Shown here: piece after piece, positions 17,865 to 25,644 of the stretch
Layout: each line of letters begins with the position of its first letter
Numbering within the stretch: the first letter of the stretch is position 1
NCBI GenBank assembly: GCA_947475415.1
Contig: CANJLH010000012.1
Coordinates: 1-64,000, forward strand
Direction: 5' to 3'
Length of the DNA stretch: 64,000 bases
DNA from: Caulobacteraceae bacterium
GTDB lineage: Bacteria > Pseudomonadota > Alphaproteobacteria > Caulobacterales > Caulobacteraceae
Notes under the pieces: generated by a model
The model's input: only the letters and a program-made list of their open reading frames with translations
The model's database searches: none
Told to the model about the DNA's origin: nothing
Program-made: the position numbers and the translations under genes

Positions 17865-18644
17865 ATGGAGTTAAGCCCGCTTCACAACGTCCGCTCTAAG
17901 CAAGTCGAGGTCATCATCCTGGGCGCGCCGCTCACACAGGAGCGGGCGGCCGAGGTTCTTCGCCGGACGGACCTCTTGTTCCAGTATCTCTCCTATGAGC
18001 CGCTCGGGGCCTATGGCCGTGCGGTTCGCGCGCGACTGGGGTTTCCCTGTCAAAAGGAACGTGTCCCTGGCCAAGCCCACACGGCGGCTGAGGCCGGCGC
18101 GATCCTTGAGATCAAGGAGTCGATCGCGCGATGGCGTGGCGACTGGGGGGCCCTCGAACTGGAGTGGCTGTTCAACCACCAGGTGCTCGCAGGGCGGGGC
18201 TGGGTTCATGGCGACGGGACGATTGCGATGGCCGATGAGTTGGAGGACTACCCCACGGGCGTGGAATTAATGGAGGATTGCCAAAGGCTGGCCGAGACGT
18301 TTCCCGATCTGAGCATGGATGTGGCGGTGTGGGGGGGCGGAGAAACCATCCTTGGCTTTCCGTTGATAGACGCGCCGAAGTCGCCTTGGCCTTCGGAGCT
18401 ATCAGGCGCGGTGAGATCGCCGACAACTGGTTTCCTGATCGGTTCAGGCGCGGTCGAGGTGGTTGATGGAGCCAACCCACGGCTGTTTCAGCGATTCGAG
18501 GCGCGACCCGAGACCGCGATCGAGAGGGCGCTCAGCGAGGCGCGCCGCTGTCGCGGCGACGCGCATGGGGGCCATGGCGTTTCAGACGCCGTCATCGAGA
18601 CCTGGCGCGAGACGTCATTGGCGCTGGGGCTGACCCGGGCATAG
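17865..18644 (+). CDS. Hypothetical protein, 259 residues
   Basis: I do not recognise this protein. It is soluble, with VEVIILGAPLTQERAAEVLRR at the start, a Trp-rich central stretch (WRGDWGALELEWLFNHQ, residues about 87-103), WVHGDGTIAMADELEDYPTG, and a beta-rich part MDVAVWGGGETILGFPL. The layout suggests an alpha/beta protein with a small domain repeated around the two hydrophobic strands. Third-position GC is somewhat lower than in neighbouring genes. It converges with the VIT-domain gene with a four-base gap. No signal peptide, membrane segment or metal site is visible. Confidence 0.6.
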   Translation: MELSPLHNVRSKQVEVIILGAPLTQERAAEVLRRTDLLFQYLSYEPLGAYGRAVRARLGFPCQKERVPGQAHTAAEAGAILEIKESIARWRGDWGALELEWLFNHQVLAGRGWVHGDGTIAMADELEDYPTGVELMEDCQRLAETFPDLSMDVAVWGGGETILGFPLIDAPKSPWPSELSGAVRSPTTGFLIGSGAVEVVDGANPRLFQRFEARPETAIERALSEARRCRGDAHGGHGVSDAVIETWRETSLALGLTRA

Positions 18645-18648
18645 CAGC

Positions 18649-20346
18649 CTAGTCGCCTGGCGACAGGGTGATTGTGGCGACCGAGACAGCCAGGAAGGTC
18701 AGGACGAAGCCGATCGCGCCGATCTCCAGCGTGAAGCGACGGCCACCCCGCATGGCGGGCATCAGGGCCAGAGGAGCCACCGCGGAGGTGACGATGCAGC
18801 CGGTCTGGAACAGGATCGCCCAGCTCGTCGCCAGGGCGCTCAGGTCTTTTGGGATCAGGCCGAACGGACCGCCGATCCACGAGGCCAGCGGAGGGACGGC
18901 GAAGGCCAGGAGCATGGGCAAGCGCCGTCGCGCCCGGGTCTGGTCGGGAGCGGATGCCCGTGGGAAGTGAAGGACCGCGTTCAGGCCTGTGGCGACGAAG
19001 AACCCGATCGTCACGGCCATCAATGGGAACGGGACCCAAACAGTCGCGCCAAGCAACCAGACAACGACGAGACCAATCGGCGCCCAGCCCAGGATAACCT
19101 GGCCTAGTCTAAGCCACCTGTAACTCGGGGGTGGCGCCTCAGGCCGCGCGCCGGGCGGCCGCGTGTCGTCGATTTTCAGCGGCGGCGGAGGTAACTTGGG
19201 GGGCGGCGGACCCTCGATGTCGAGGGGCTCGAGCGCCATCGGCTGAATTGGACCGCCAGCGGCCGATGCGCCGGGCGCCGTCGGGAGAGCGACCTTGCGC
19301 AGGCGCGGCATTGCGTCAACGAGGTCGCCTTCGGGGCCGAGGAAGATGAGGCTGATCGAGCGATCGAGGATATTGGCGGCCCGGCGCAGCAGAACCGGTG
19401 TGACCGGGGTGGCGCTGTCGACCAGGTGAGCCGCTGCGAAGGCGGCCATAGCGCGGGAACTGGGTGTGAGTTCACCTGCGTCGGCCAGGGGCGACGAGGC
19501 GATGACCCGGATCGCAATGCCCTCGCATGCCGCGCGGCCGGCGATCCAATCGGGCCTGTGCGCCAGGCCATCGGCGTCGAAATCAACAGGCTCAAGCCCG
19601 CCCGCCATGCAATCCAACGGCGCATCGATCGCCGCCTCCCAGCCGCGCGGTTCACCCACCTGGCAGGCCGTGCGATTCAGGCTTCCGCCGTCCCCCGCCG
19701 CGACGCCCAGCGCCACGGGCGCCGCGCAGTCGATCCGGGTGGACTGGCCCAGCATCAGGAGGCCGTCGCGCCCGGCCAGCGTCACATTCAGTCGCTCCCC
19801 CATAACCGTCAGAGTGGCCGGGTGGCGATCTGCGGTGGTGAGCATACGCTCTGCATCCAGGAGACCCCGGTTTAGCCGACGAGTATCCGCGCTGAGGGGG
19901 ATAACCAGGGCGGCCAGACCGTCCCCGGGCCAGGCCAGGGGACGCACGCTTTCGATGCGAACCTCCACCGTCGTCATTGGCGCGATGCCCAGAATCGAAA
20001 CCAGCTGGGCGTCATTGGCGAGGCGCTCAAGCAGTATCCCAATGCGCCCCTCGCCGGCCGCCGCGTCATGGGCCCGCTCGGCGGCGCGGCGCGGTTCGGC
20101 CGCGGCGCGGTAGACAACGCCGCCGATTGTGACAGTCAGGCCGTAGATGACCTCATCCTGCTGGGCAGGCGGCAGGGTCAGGACCGCCTCGATGATCGCG
20201 TCGCTCTGGTTGATGAACGTCCGCGTGACGGCGATCCGCGCGAGCGGAGGCAGCAACTCGACGTCGACGCGGGTGATCTCCAGGCGGAGCGGGGTTTCGC
20301 CCCGCAGGTCCGGCCGGAACAGGGCGGCAAGCGGGTCAACCAGCAT
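18649..20346 (-). CDS. VIT-domain protein with C-terminal membrane region, no vWA domain
   Basis: 565 residues. Residues about 25-150 form a vault/inter-alpha-trypsin (VIT) domain: VELLPPLARIAVTRTFINQS, LPPAQQDEVIYGLTVTIGG, AERAHDAAAGEGRIGILLE, and MTTVEVRIES. A beta-rich middle follows, then a proline-rich linker (PPPPKLPPPPLKI, near residue 385), then four or five hydrophobic segments over the last 150 residues (WAPIGLVVVWLLGATVW, LMAVTIGFFVATGLNAVL and others). VIT proteins normally carry a vWA domain next; here the metal-site DxSxS pattern is missing. The start overlaps the end of the MerR gene by 11 bases, implying coupled translation. Function unknown; possibly a membrane-bound binding or sensing protein. 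Confidence 0.72.
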   Translation of the reverse strand: MLVDPLAALFRPDLRGETPLRLEITRVDVELLPPLARIAVTRTFINQSDAIIEAVLTLPPAQQDEVIYGLTVTIGGVVYRAAAEPRRAAERAHDAAAGEGRIGILLERLANDAQLVSILGIAPMTTVEVRIESVRPLAWPGDGLAALVIPLSADTRRLNRGLLDAERMLTTADRHPATLTVMGERLNVTLAGRDGLLMLGQSTRIDCAAPVALGVAAGDGGSLNRTACQVGEPRGWEAAIDAPLDCMAGGLEPVDFDADGLAHRPDWIAGRAACEGIAIRVIASSPLADAGELTPSSRAMAAFAAAHLVDSATPVTPVLLRRAANILDRSISLIFLGPEGDLVDAMPRLRKVALPTAPGASAAGGPIQPMALEPLDIEGPPPPKLPPPPLKIDDTRPPGARPEAPPPSYRWLRLGQVILGWAPIGLVVVWLLGATVWVPFPLMAVTIGFFVATGLNAVLHFPRASAPDQTRARRRLPMLLAFAVPPLASWIGGPFGLIPKDLSALATSWAILFQTGCIVTSAVAPLALMPAMRGGRRFTLEIGAIGFVLTFLAVSVATITLSPGD

Positions 20347-20692
20347 CAGCGGCCTCCCGTGACAGAACAGCCCTGATCCGGGCGTTGAACGCCTCGAGGA
20401 TCGGGGCCGGGTCGGTCCCGCTGGCGACCAGATCCGGGTCGATGATCATGGTGACGCCGTTGGCGACCGGCACTGGTATGCCCTCTCGGGCATCGAGGAG
20501 CAGGCGGATCGCCGCCGGCGGGAAGCCCAGGTCCCGCAGGCGCTCATAGCGGGCGATCGCGGTAACGTGGCTCTGGTCGTAGGTCGCATAGGTTCGACCG
20601 CCCGACGGCGGCGGTACGAACCCCTCGGCGATTAAATACCGGATTTGCCGCGGGGCCACGCCGGTGGCGATGACAAGTTCACCGAACTTCAT
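20336..20692 (-). CDS. MerR-family transcriptional regulator
   Basis: 118 residues. The N-terminal winged helix is intact: KFGELVIATGVAPRQIRYLIAEGFVPPP (helix-turn-helix), a wing with GGRTYATYDQSHV, then the second helical pair IARYERLRDLGFPPAAIRLLLDA. The C-terminal part is short and has no Cys/His metal ligands or large effector domain. The ATG at 20692 is the natural family start. Translation runs into the VIT-domain gene with an 11-base overlap, so the regulator and its neighbour are made together; autoregulation of this unit is the simplest expectation, but no spaced dyad was confirmed upstream. Confidence 0.85.
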   Translation of the reverse strand: MKFGELVIATGVAPRQIRYLIAEGFVPPPSGGRTYATYDQSHVTAIARYERLRDLGFPPAAIRLLLDAREGIPVPVANGVTMIIDPDLVASGTDPAPILEAFNARIRAVLSREAADAG

Positions 20693-20705
20693 GGAGCGAA
20701 ACCGA

Positions 20706-20888
20706 CTATCCCTGCCTGATCCAGGCGACAATCAGGGTGATCGGCCAAAGCGCCCCTTCGAGAATCGCCAAAATGGCGCTGTGGCCATTGGGACTCTTGG
20801 CGTTCCCGACCAGGAAGGCCATGACGAGATAGCCAAACAGGGATAACTTGAGGATAACGTTCAATAGCTTGTCGGAAAAACTTCCCAT
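20706..20888 (-). CDS. Small two-helix membrane protein, 60 residues
   Basis: A short protein, MGSFSDKLLNVILKLSLFGY onward, with two hydrophobic helices (LKLSLFGYLVMAFLVG and ILEGALWPITLIVAWI) separated by a polar NAKSPNGHS loop. The ATG at 20888 has GAGGAAACG just upstream; the same frame stays open to a TTG at 20924, which lacks such a site. It lies 13 bases before the MerR gene on the same strand and so is probably in the same transcript. No family recognised. Confidence 0.6.
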   Translation of the reverse strand: MGSFSDKLLNVILKLSLFGYLVMAFLVGNAKSPNGHSAILAILEGALWPITLIVAWIRQG

Positions 20889-20982
20889 CGTTTCCTCGGA
20901 GTTTGGTGCTTCGGATAGCGACAAGGCATCCGATCAGTTTCGCCGGAACAATCCGGCGAAGTCAGGAACAGCGATCCGGCGC

Positions 20983-21774
20983 TTAGGCCTTCACGGCGAA
21001 GCGGGCCTGGAAGCGGTCGCCGAACGATGAACCGTTGGGAGCCATCATCTTCCCATTCAGATTCACGGAACGCTCCATGGCGGCATTTTCCACGTAGGGC
21101 GTTCCCCCCTTGTGGACTTTTCCGGTTAGTTTTGTCAGCAGCCGGTCCATCCAATTTGGCGTGCTTTCTATTTCACGGTGACCTCGCCAAAATAATTTTA
21201 GAATACCCTCATCACCGTCAAAGATCTCCACCCGTTCCATTTCAGCCCACGCAATGGGAGACATGGATCCATTATTGTTCAAATATGATAGTCCCATTTT
21301 ATTTATTGAATAATAAATCTTTTTTGGCTTCAACATGATCCTGTTAATGATGCTTAAAAATAGAAAAAGTAGAATTATTGGAAGAATAGGATTGAATTGA
21401 CCAACGATCTGTCCACTTGCGAACGCGGCCCACACAATGAATACGCCGAATACCAATATGACAATTCGTACCCAAGGTATCTTCCCGTAGTCCGGTTCAG
21501 GCCCCCAGAATTCTTCCGTTTCGCCGGGTTGCTCGGGCGCGGGCGCCGCCTTGGCGGCCGGAGTCTGCGTTGGCGGGACTTCCGGCGAGGTCGTTCGGGA
21601 AGCCGCGTCCTGGGTTGACTGCGCGGCGCCGCACTCGGCGCAGAAATTGGCCCCCTGTGCGTTCACCGCGCCGCAGGACTGGCACATTGGGGGTTCAGCG
21701 CCCGTGGATTGGCCGCAGTTTTGACAGAACTTCGCACCCTGCGGAATTACCACCTTGCAGTTGTCGCAGTTCAT
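20983..21774 (-). CDS. Double zinc-ribbon membrane protein with PH-like C-terminal domain
   Basis: 263 residues. Two zinc ribbons open the protein (Cys3/6/17/20 and Cys31/34/45/48). A Pro/Ala linker follows, then two membrane helices (IPWVRIVILVFGVFIVWAAF and FNPILPIILLFLFLSIIN), and a C-terminal domain with IYYSINKMGLSYLNN, IAWAEMERVEIFDGDEG and ILKLFWRG that resembles the bacterial PH-like fold. The region encoding the second helix and the start of that domain (about 21200-21440) is markedly AT-rich compared with everything else here, a sign of foreign origin. It stands at the head of the minus-strand cluster ending in the VIT-domain gene. Function unknown. Confidence 0.72.
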   Translation of the reverse strand: MNCDNCKVVIPQGAKFCQNCGQSTGAEPPMCQSCGAVNAQGANFCAECGAAQSTQDAASRTTSPEVPPTQTPAAKAAPAPEQPGETEEFWGPEPDYGKIPWVRIVILVFGVFIVWAAFASGQIVGQFNPILPIILLFLFLSIINRIMLKPKKIYYSINKMGLSYLNNNGSMSPIAWAEMERVEIFDGDEGILKLFWRGHREIESTPNWMDRLLTKLTGKVHKGGTPYVENAAMERSVNLNGKMMAPNGSSFGDRFQARFAVKA

Positions 21775-22119
21775 TTTCCGGTCTTTCTGTTGAATCTAAA
21801 TTCGATCGACTACGCGCCATGTCTGAAATTATGCCCGCTCTACCTGACAGCCGTGATACCGGGTCACTCGAGGCGGGTGCGTCATCTGTGACTTCATCGT
21901 CATCCCGCCTCCGCGCCAATTGGCGCTCCCTACTCTTGGCCGTAGGCTAGACCAGCAATTTTCTTTTGACAACTATTTTGATATAAGAAATTTCGTTCAC
22001 TGGAAAATGGGCGGCGAGACGCAAGGCGGTCGGACCTGGAACGCCATTGAATGCAGTGGATCCGGGGGCTAAAGGACGTTCGCCCCCCCGCACCGGGACT
22101 CAGCACGGCGGCCGCCGCC
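21775..22119. other. Intergenic gap with AT-rich stretch
   Basis: No convincing gene. The part around 21775-21830 and 21950-22010 is clearly richer in A/T than the flanking coding DNA. It probably holds the promoter of the zinc-ribbon gene (which reads leftward from 21774) and the 3' end region of the VOC-gene operon. Short frames present are antisense or lack ribosome sites. Confidence 0.5.
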
Positions 22120-22581
22120 TCAGTTCCTCGGCACGTCGTCGTAGTAGTGGAGCGCATCGCCGGTCAGGTAGACATACTCCGACCAGATCCCTAGATCAGG
22201 GCGCGTGTCCAGGTAGATCAGCTTCAGCTGTCCATCGAAGGCGCTTGACGGGAAACAGGCAAAGCCAGTCTGGTGGGCCGCATCGTTGACTTCCGCCCAC
22301 TGGGCTTCGTCAGCCACCCGGTAGCCGTGGTGGTGCAGGCGCACGGCTTCGCCCGACTCTGGCCGGAAGCCGCGGTAGATCTCGCGGTCGTCGGTGTTGC
22401 AGATCACCTCGACCATCACCGCCCCGGCATAGGCATGGGCGGTCTCCAGGCTTGGGGAGTGACGCTTGCGCCGCCATTTCTCGATGCCATGCCGAGCCGC
22501 CAGTTTCGCGGTAGCGCGGTCGAGGTCCACGCCGATGAAGCCGAGTTGATAGAAACCCGTAAATGGAAATCTGGCTGCCAT
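22120..22581 (-). CDS. VOC-superfamily (glyoxalase-like) protein
   Basis: 153 residues with the pattern of a vicinal-oxygen-chelate protein: FTGFYQLGFIGVDLDRATAK at the start, MVEVICNTD, RLHHHGYRVADEAQW with a His-rich first metal-side strand, and LKLIYLDTRPDLGIWSEYV near the C-terminus, where a Glu/Asp metal ligand is usual. Such proteins cover isomerases, lyases and dioxygenases. The start at 22581 follows AGGAGACGTTCG and lies just after the stop of the SDR gene (10 bases between), so this is the last gene of a four-gene operon starting at 25539. Confidence 0.72.
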   Translation of the reverse strand: MAARFPFTGFYQLGFIGVDLDRATAKLAARHGIEKWRRKRHSPSLETAHAYAGAVMVEVICNTDDREIYRGFRPESGEAVRLHHHGYRVADEAQWAEVNDAAHQTGFACFPSSAFDGQLKLIYLDTRPDLGIWSEYVYLTGDALHYYDDVPRN

Positions 22582-22591
22582 CGAACGTCTC

Positions 22592-23395
22592 CTAAAGGGG
22601 CATGACGATGCCGCCGTTGGGCCGCAGCACCTGGCCTGTGACGAACCGGCTGGCGTCGCTGGCGAGGTAGAGCATGGCCAGGGCCACGTCGGAGGGCTGG
22701 CCAATGGTGTTCAGCGGCGTTAGCCCGGCGGCGTGGGCGAACACCTTGTCGCGGCGGACCTCATCGATGCTTCCGTCCGACCGGCGGAACCGGAAGGCCA
22801 CGAAGGGCGTATTCACATAGCCCGGCGCGATGGCGTTGACCCGGATCCCGCTCGGCCCCGCCTCCAGCGCCAGGTTGCGAGTCATGGCGTTCACCGCCGC
22901 CTTGGTCATCGCGTAGACCGTGGCCCCCGCCCCCGGCTGGTCGGCGCTGGAGGAGGAAATGTTGATGATCGAACCCCGGCCCTGATCGGCCATGATCCGC
23001 ACCGCCGCCAGTGCGCCCCACAGCGGCCCTTTGAGGTTCACCGACACCAGCCGGTCCACATCGTCCTCGGCGATCTCGGCCAGCTTGATGACGGCGTGCA
23101 CCCCAGCCACATTGGCCCAGACGTCCACGGAGCCTCGGCCCTCCGCCAGCCGGCCCAGCGCGCGGACCGCCTCGCGGTCTCCGACGTCGGTCACCAGGGT
23201 CGCCACGTCCGTGGTCCAGGGCGCCACCAGCGCAGCCGTCTCGGCCAGGCCATCGGCGTCAACGTCGGCCAGCACCAGACGCGCGCCGGCCTGGGCGAAG
23301 ACCCGGGCGGCTTCGCGGCCCATGCCGGAGGCCGCGCCGGTGATCACCGCGCCGCGGCCCGCCAGAGAGAATTGCGCCTCGAGAGCCGGGTCCAT
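22592..23395 (-). CDS. Short-chain dehydrogenase/reductase
   Basis: 267 residues of a classical SDR: ITGAASGMGREAARVFAQAG (cofactor loop), VLADVD with an acidic residue after strand 2 that favours NAD(H), NVAGVH in place of NNAG, and the catalytic set INISSSSADQ plus YAMTKAAV. The C-terminal part (GQVLRPNGGIVMPL) is complete. It would oxidise or reduce a secondary alcohol or ketone. It is the third gene of the minus-strand operon, 11 bases after the thioesterase-like gene and 10 bases before the VOC gene. Confidence 0.87.
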   Translation of the reverse strand: MDPALEAQFSLAGRGAVITGAASGMGREAARVFAQAGARLVLADVDADGLAETAALVAPWTTDVATLVTDVGDREAVRALGRLAEGRGSVDVWANVAGVHAVIKLAEIAEDDVDRLVSVNLKGPLWGALAAVRIMADQGRGSIINISSSSADQPGAGATVYAMTKAAVNAMTRNLALEAGPSGIRVNAIAPGYVNTPFVAFRFRRSDGSIDEVRRDKVFAHAAGLTPLNTIGQPSDVALAMLYLASDASRFVTGQVLRPNGGIVMPL

Positions 23396-23406
23396 GACGG
23401 TCTGTC

Positions 23407-24330
23407 TTAAAGCTCCAGGCCAGGCGTGACGAGACGCTGGGCGGCCGCCAGTTCGTCCGGCGACAGGCTGGTCATCTTGCGGGTGGTCAGGTCCATGGCC
23501 ACGGCGATGGAGGTCGCCACGCCCCAGGGCGCCTCATCATCCGGGTTGAGCAACCAGTGAATCACGCGCCGCCAGCGCTCAGCGATCTCCGCCACACCGG
23601 CGCGGATTTCGATGCGGTCGCCCAGGCGAGGCGTGCGGAAGTAGACCAGCCGGTATTCGAGCACCGCCCCGCCCAGCTTGCGCTCGCCGTCGGCCGGATT
23701 GTGCGCCTCGCGGTTGAACAGCCGAGGCATGCCGTCGCCGATGCGGCCGATGAATCCCTCCGGACGCATGCGGCCGAACACATCGCAGTCGCGGTCCATA
23801 AGGGCGGTGAGGCCGATCCGCTGCAGGCCGAGCGCCTCGGCGCGGGAGCGGCAGGCGGTGGGGGTGAAGTCGTGCAAGGTCAGCGTGCGTGCGCCGATGC
23901 GAGCCGGAACATCGGCGCGCAAGGCCTCGGCGAGGCGGCGGAAATCCTCCGGCCACGGGACACGGGCGCCGTCATCGGGCCTGACATGCTCCACCGTCCA
24001 CTGGATCGCCGCGGCGGGATCGCCGTTCAGGTGGTGGGCGACGGTCAGAATCCGCGCGTCGCTGTCTCCAACCGCGATCACCTGGCCGGTGGCATAGAGC
24101 GAGGCGCCGGCATGTGCCTCGCGCATGAAGCGGATGTACTGCTGGGCGATGCGCAGGGTGGTGGCCCGCTCCGGCGCGAAGATTCCCGGCATGCCCAACA
24201 GGGAAAACAGACTGGAGAGCGCCTCGGTGGCCTTGGCCACATGGAAGCGCACATTCAGGTGGCCGTTGCCGTCACACTCCCAGGTGTTGACCCCGCCGCC
24301 CCAGATCTCCGGCGGATCGCCCTCCAGCAT
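23407..24330 (-). CDS. Acyl-CoA thioesterase-like protein (double hotdog)
   Basis: 307 residues arranged as two hotdog domains. The first has VNTWECDGNGHLNVRFHVAK (helix with the DxNGHLNxR motif of 4HBT-type thioesterases) and IRFMREAHAGASLYATG. The second begins near DCDVFGRMRPEGFIGRIGDG, where the D-x-F-G-R-M pattern repeats the same active-site element, and ends with a strand containing WLLNPD. Hydrolysis of an acyl-CoA is the expected reaction. An ATG at 24330 is chosen; a GTG at 24339 is possible and the ribosome site is weak for both. It lies 63 bases after the amidohydrolase gene and 11 before the SDR. Confidence 0.76.
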   Translation of the reverse strand: MLEGDPPEIWGGGVNTWECDGNGHLNVRFHVAKATEALSSLFSLLGMPGIFAPERATTLRIAQQYIRFMREAHAGASLYATGQVIAVGDSDARILTVAHHLNGDPAAAIQWTVEHVRPDDGARVPWPEDFRRLAEALRADVPARIGARTLTLHDFTPTACRSRAEALGLQRIGLTALMDRDCDVFGRMRPEGFIGRIGDGMPRLFNREAHNPADGERKLGGAVLEYRLVYFRTPRLGDRIEIRAGVAEIAERWRRVIHWLLNPDDEAPWGVATSIAVAMDLTTRKMTSLSPDELAAAQRLVTPGLEL

Positions 24331-24393
24331 AGCAAACACTCACATTCTGGCCAGTGGGCCGGCAGCCAAGCCGTCTTCGGCGTTTGGTCCCGT

Positions 24394-25539
24394 CTAATGC
24401 GTCGCCGGCGGCTTGGAAACATGCGGGAACAGTTCGGCGAAGGCGCCCCTGGAAATCCGGTCGACCACATCCGCCGGTTGGCCATCAAAAAGCTCGCGCA
24501 AAGTTTCCTGGGTATGGCCGAAGGTGCCCTCCAGGTGCGGGTAGTCCGAGCCGAACATGACGTTGCGATAGCCGGACTTGAGCGTCGGCACCGCCGAGGC
24601 CTCATGTTGAAACGAACAATAGACCTGGGTGTAGAGGATTTCCTTCGGCGAGCGCGAAAGATTCGGCCTGACGAACATCGAATGCTGACGATACCCCTCC
24701 TCCATCCGGTCGGCCAGGAACGGAACCCAGGAGGCGCCGCCTTCGGAGATCAGCACCTTGAGCTTCGGATGCCGGTCCAGCGCCCCGCAGGCCACCAGCA
24801 CCATGGCCGCCCGCTGACCGGAATAGGTGGAGTTGGTGTAGTTGAGGATCGCCCCGCCTGGGCCAGTATACATGGTGTGTTCGGAGGCATCGCCGCCGAT
24901 GTGGAAGGCTCCCACTAGGCCGGTGTCTTCAAGGATCTGCCAGAGTGGCTCCCAATATTCGGAGTTCAGCGGCGGCGTGGAGTCATCCCAGTTGCGCGAA
25001 TTGGGCAGCGCCGGCGTCGGCAGGCCAACGGCGTACATGCCGATCTCGGCGGCGTGTCTGGCCTCGATCACCGCATCCTCCACATTGCGCATCGGGATGG
25101 AAGCGACGGCGACCAGCCGGTCCTTGCCGACGCCCTGCACCTCACGGACCTTCCAGTCGTTTTCCGCCGCGGCGGCCTGGCGGATCAGGTCACGATCCTT
25201 GATCATCCCCTCCCAGATGCCGATGGAGGAATAGACCACCTCTCCCCAGATGCCTTCCTGGTCGAGATCGGCCAGGCGGGCGTGCAGGTCCCGCGCGCCC
25301 GGCGGGCGGCTGGACATTTCGCTCATGGACAGGCGGCCTTCCTTCTTCTGGGCCACCTTGGGGATCGGGAAATGGTAGATTTCGCCGTCCACATGGATGC
25401 GCTCCATATTCTCGCTGACCACCTCGGTCCACGGCATGCGTGCGGCCAGGTCACGGGGCAGGATCTGGGTCCACAGATCGTCCGGCTCAATGAAATGGGA
25501 ATCACCGGAGTGCGCCCAGATCTTGTTGGTGGCCGCCAT
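24394..25539 (-). CDS. Amidohydrolase_2-family metal-dependent hydrolase
   Basis: 381 residues with WAHSGDSHFIEPDDLW (first metal site GDSHxxEP), EVVYSSIGIW, VAVASIPMRN, a mid-barrel His in VGAFHIGGD, the ISEGGASWVPFLADRMEE block, and MFGSDYPHLEGTFGHT with the late Asp. The start at 25539 has GGAGG eight bases upstream. It is the first gene of the operon that continues with the thioesterase-like, SDR and VOC genes, all of which fit breakdown of a CoA-linked substrate. It is closely related in block order to the protein at 16465. Confidence 0.85.
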   Translation of the reverse strand: MAATNKIWAHSGDSHFIEPDDLWTQILPRDLAARMPWTEVVSENMERIHVDGEIYHFPIPKVAQKKEGRLSMSEMSSRPPGARDLHARLADLDQEGIWGEVVYSSIGIWEGMIKDRDLIRQAAAAENDWKVREVQGVGKDRLVAVASIPMRNVEDAVIEARHAAEIGMYAVGLPTPALPNSRNWDDSTPPLNSEYWEPLWQILEDTGLVGAFHIGGDASEHTMYTGPGGAILNYTNSTYSGQRAAMVLVACGALDRHPKLKVLISEGGASWVPFLADRMEEGYRQHSMFVRPNLSRSPKEILYTQVYCSFQHEASAVPTLKSGYRNVMFGSDYPHLEGTFGHTQETLRELFDGQPADVVDRISRGAFAELFPHVSKPPATH

Positions 25540-25644
25540 GACATCATCCTCCAAAGGGTCCGCGCCAGCTTCAATCCGGCGTCCGTTGGGAGGAATATTA
25601 TCCGCGCCGGCGTGCTTGCAAAGCCCGGCGGCGCACGCTGCCGC

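Noticed and set aside
19426..20113. Plus-strand frames opposite the VIT-domain gene
   Set aside because: Low-complexity Arg/Ser/Pro composition and no start support; the VIT domain on the minus strand is unambiguous.
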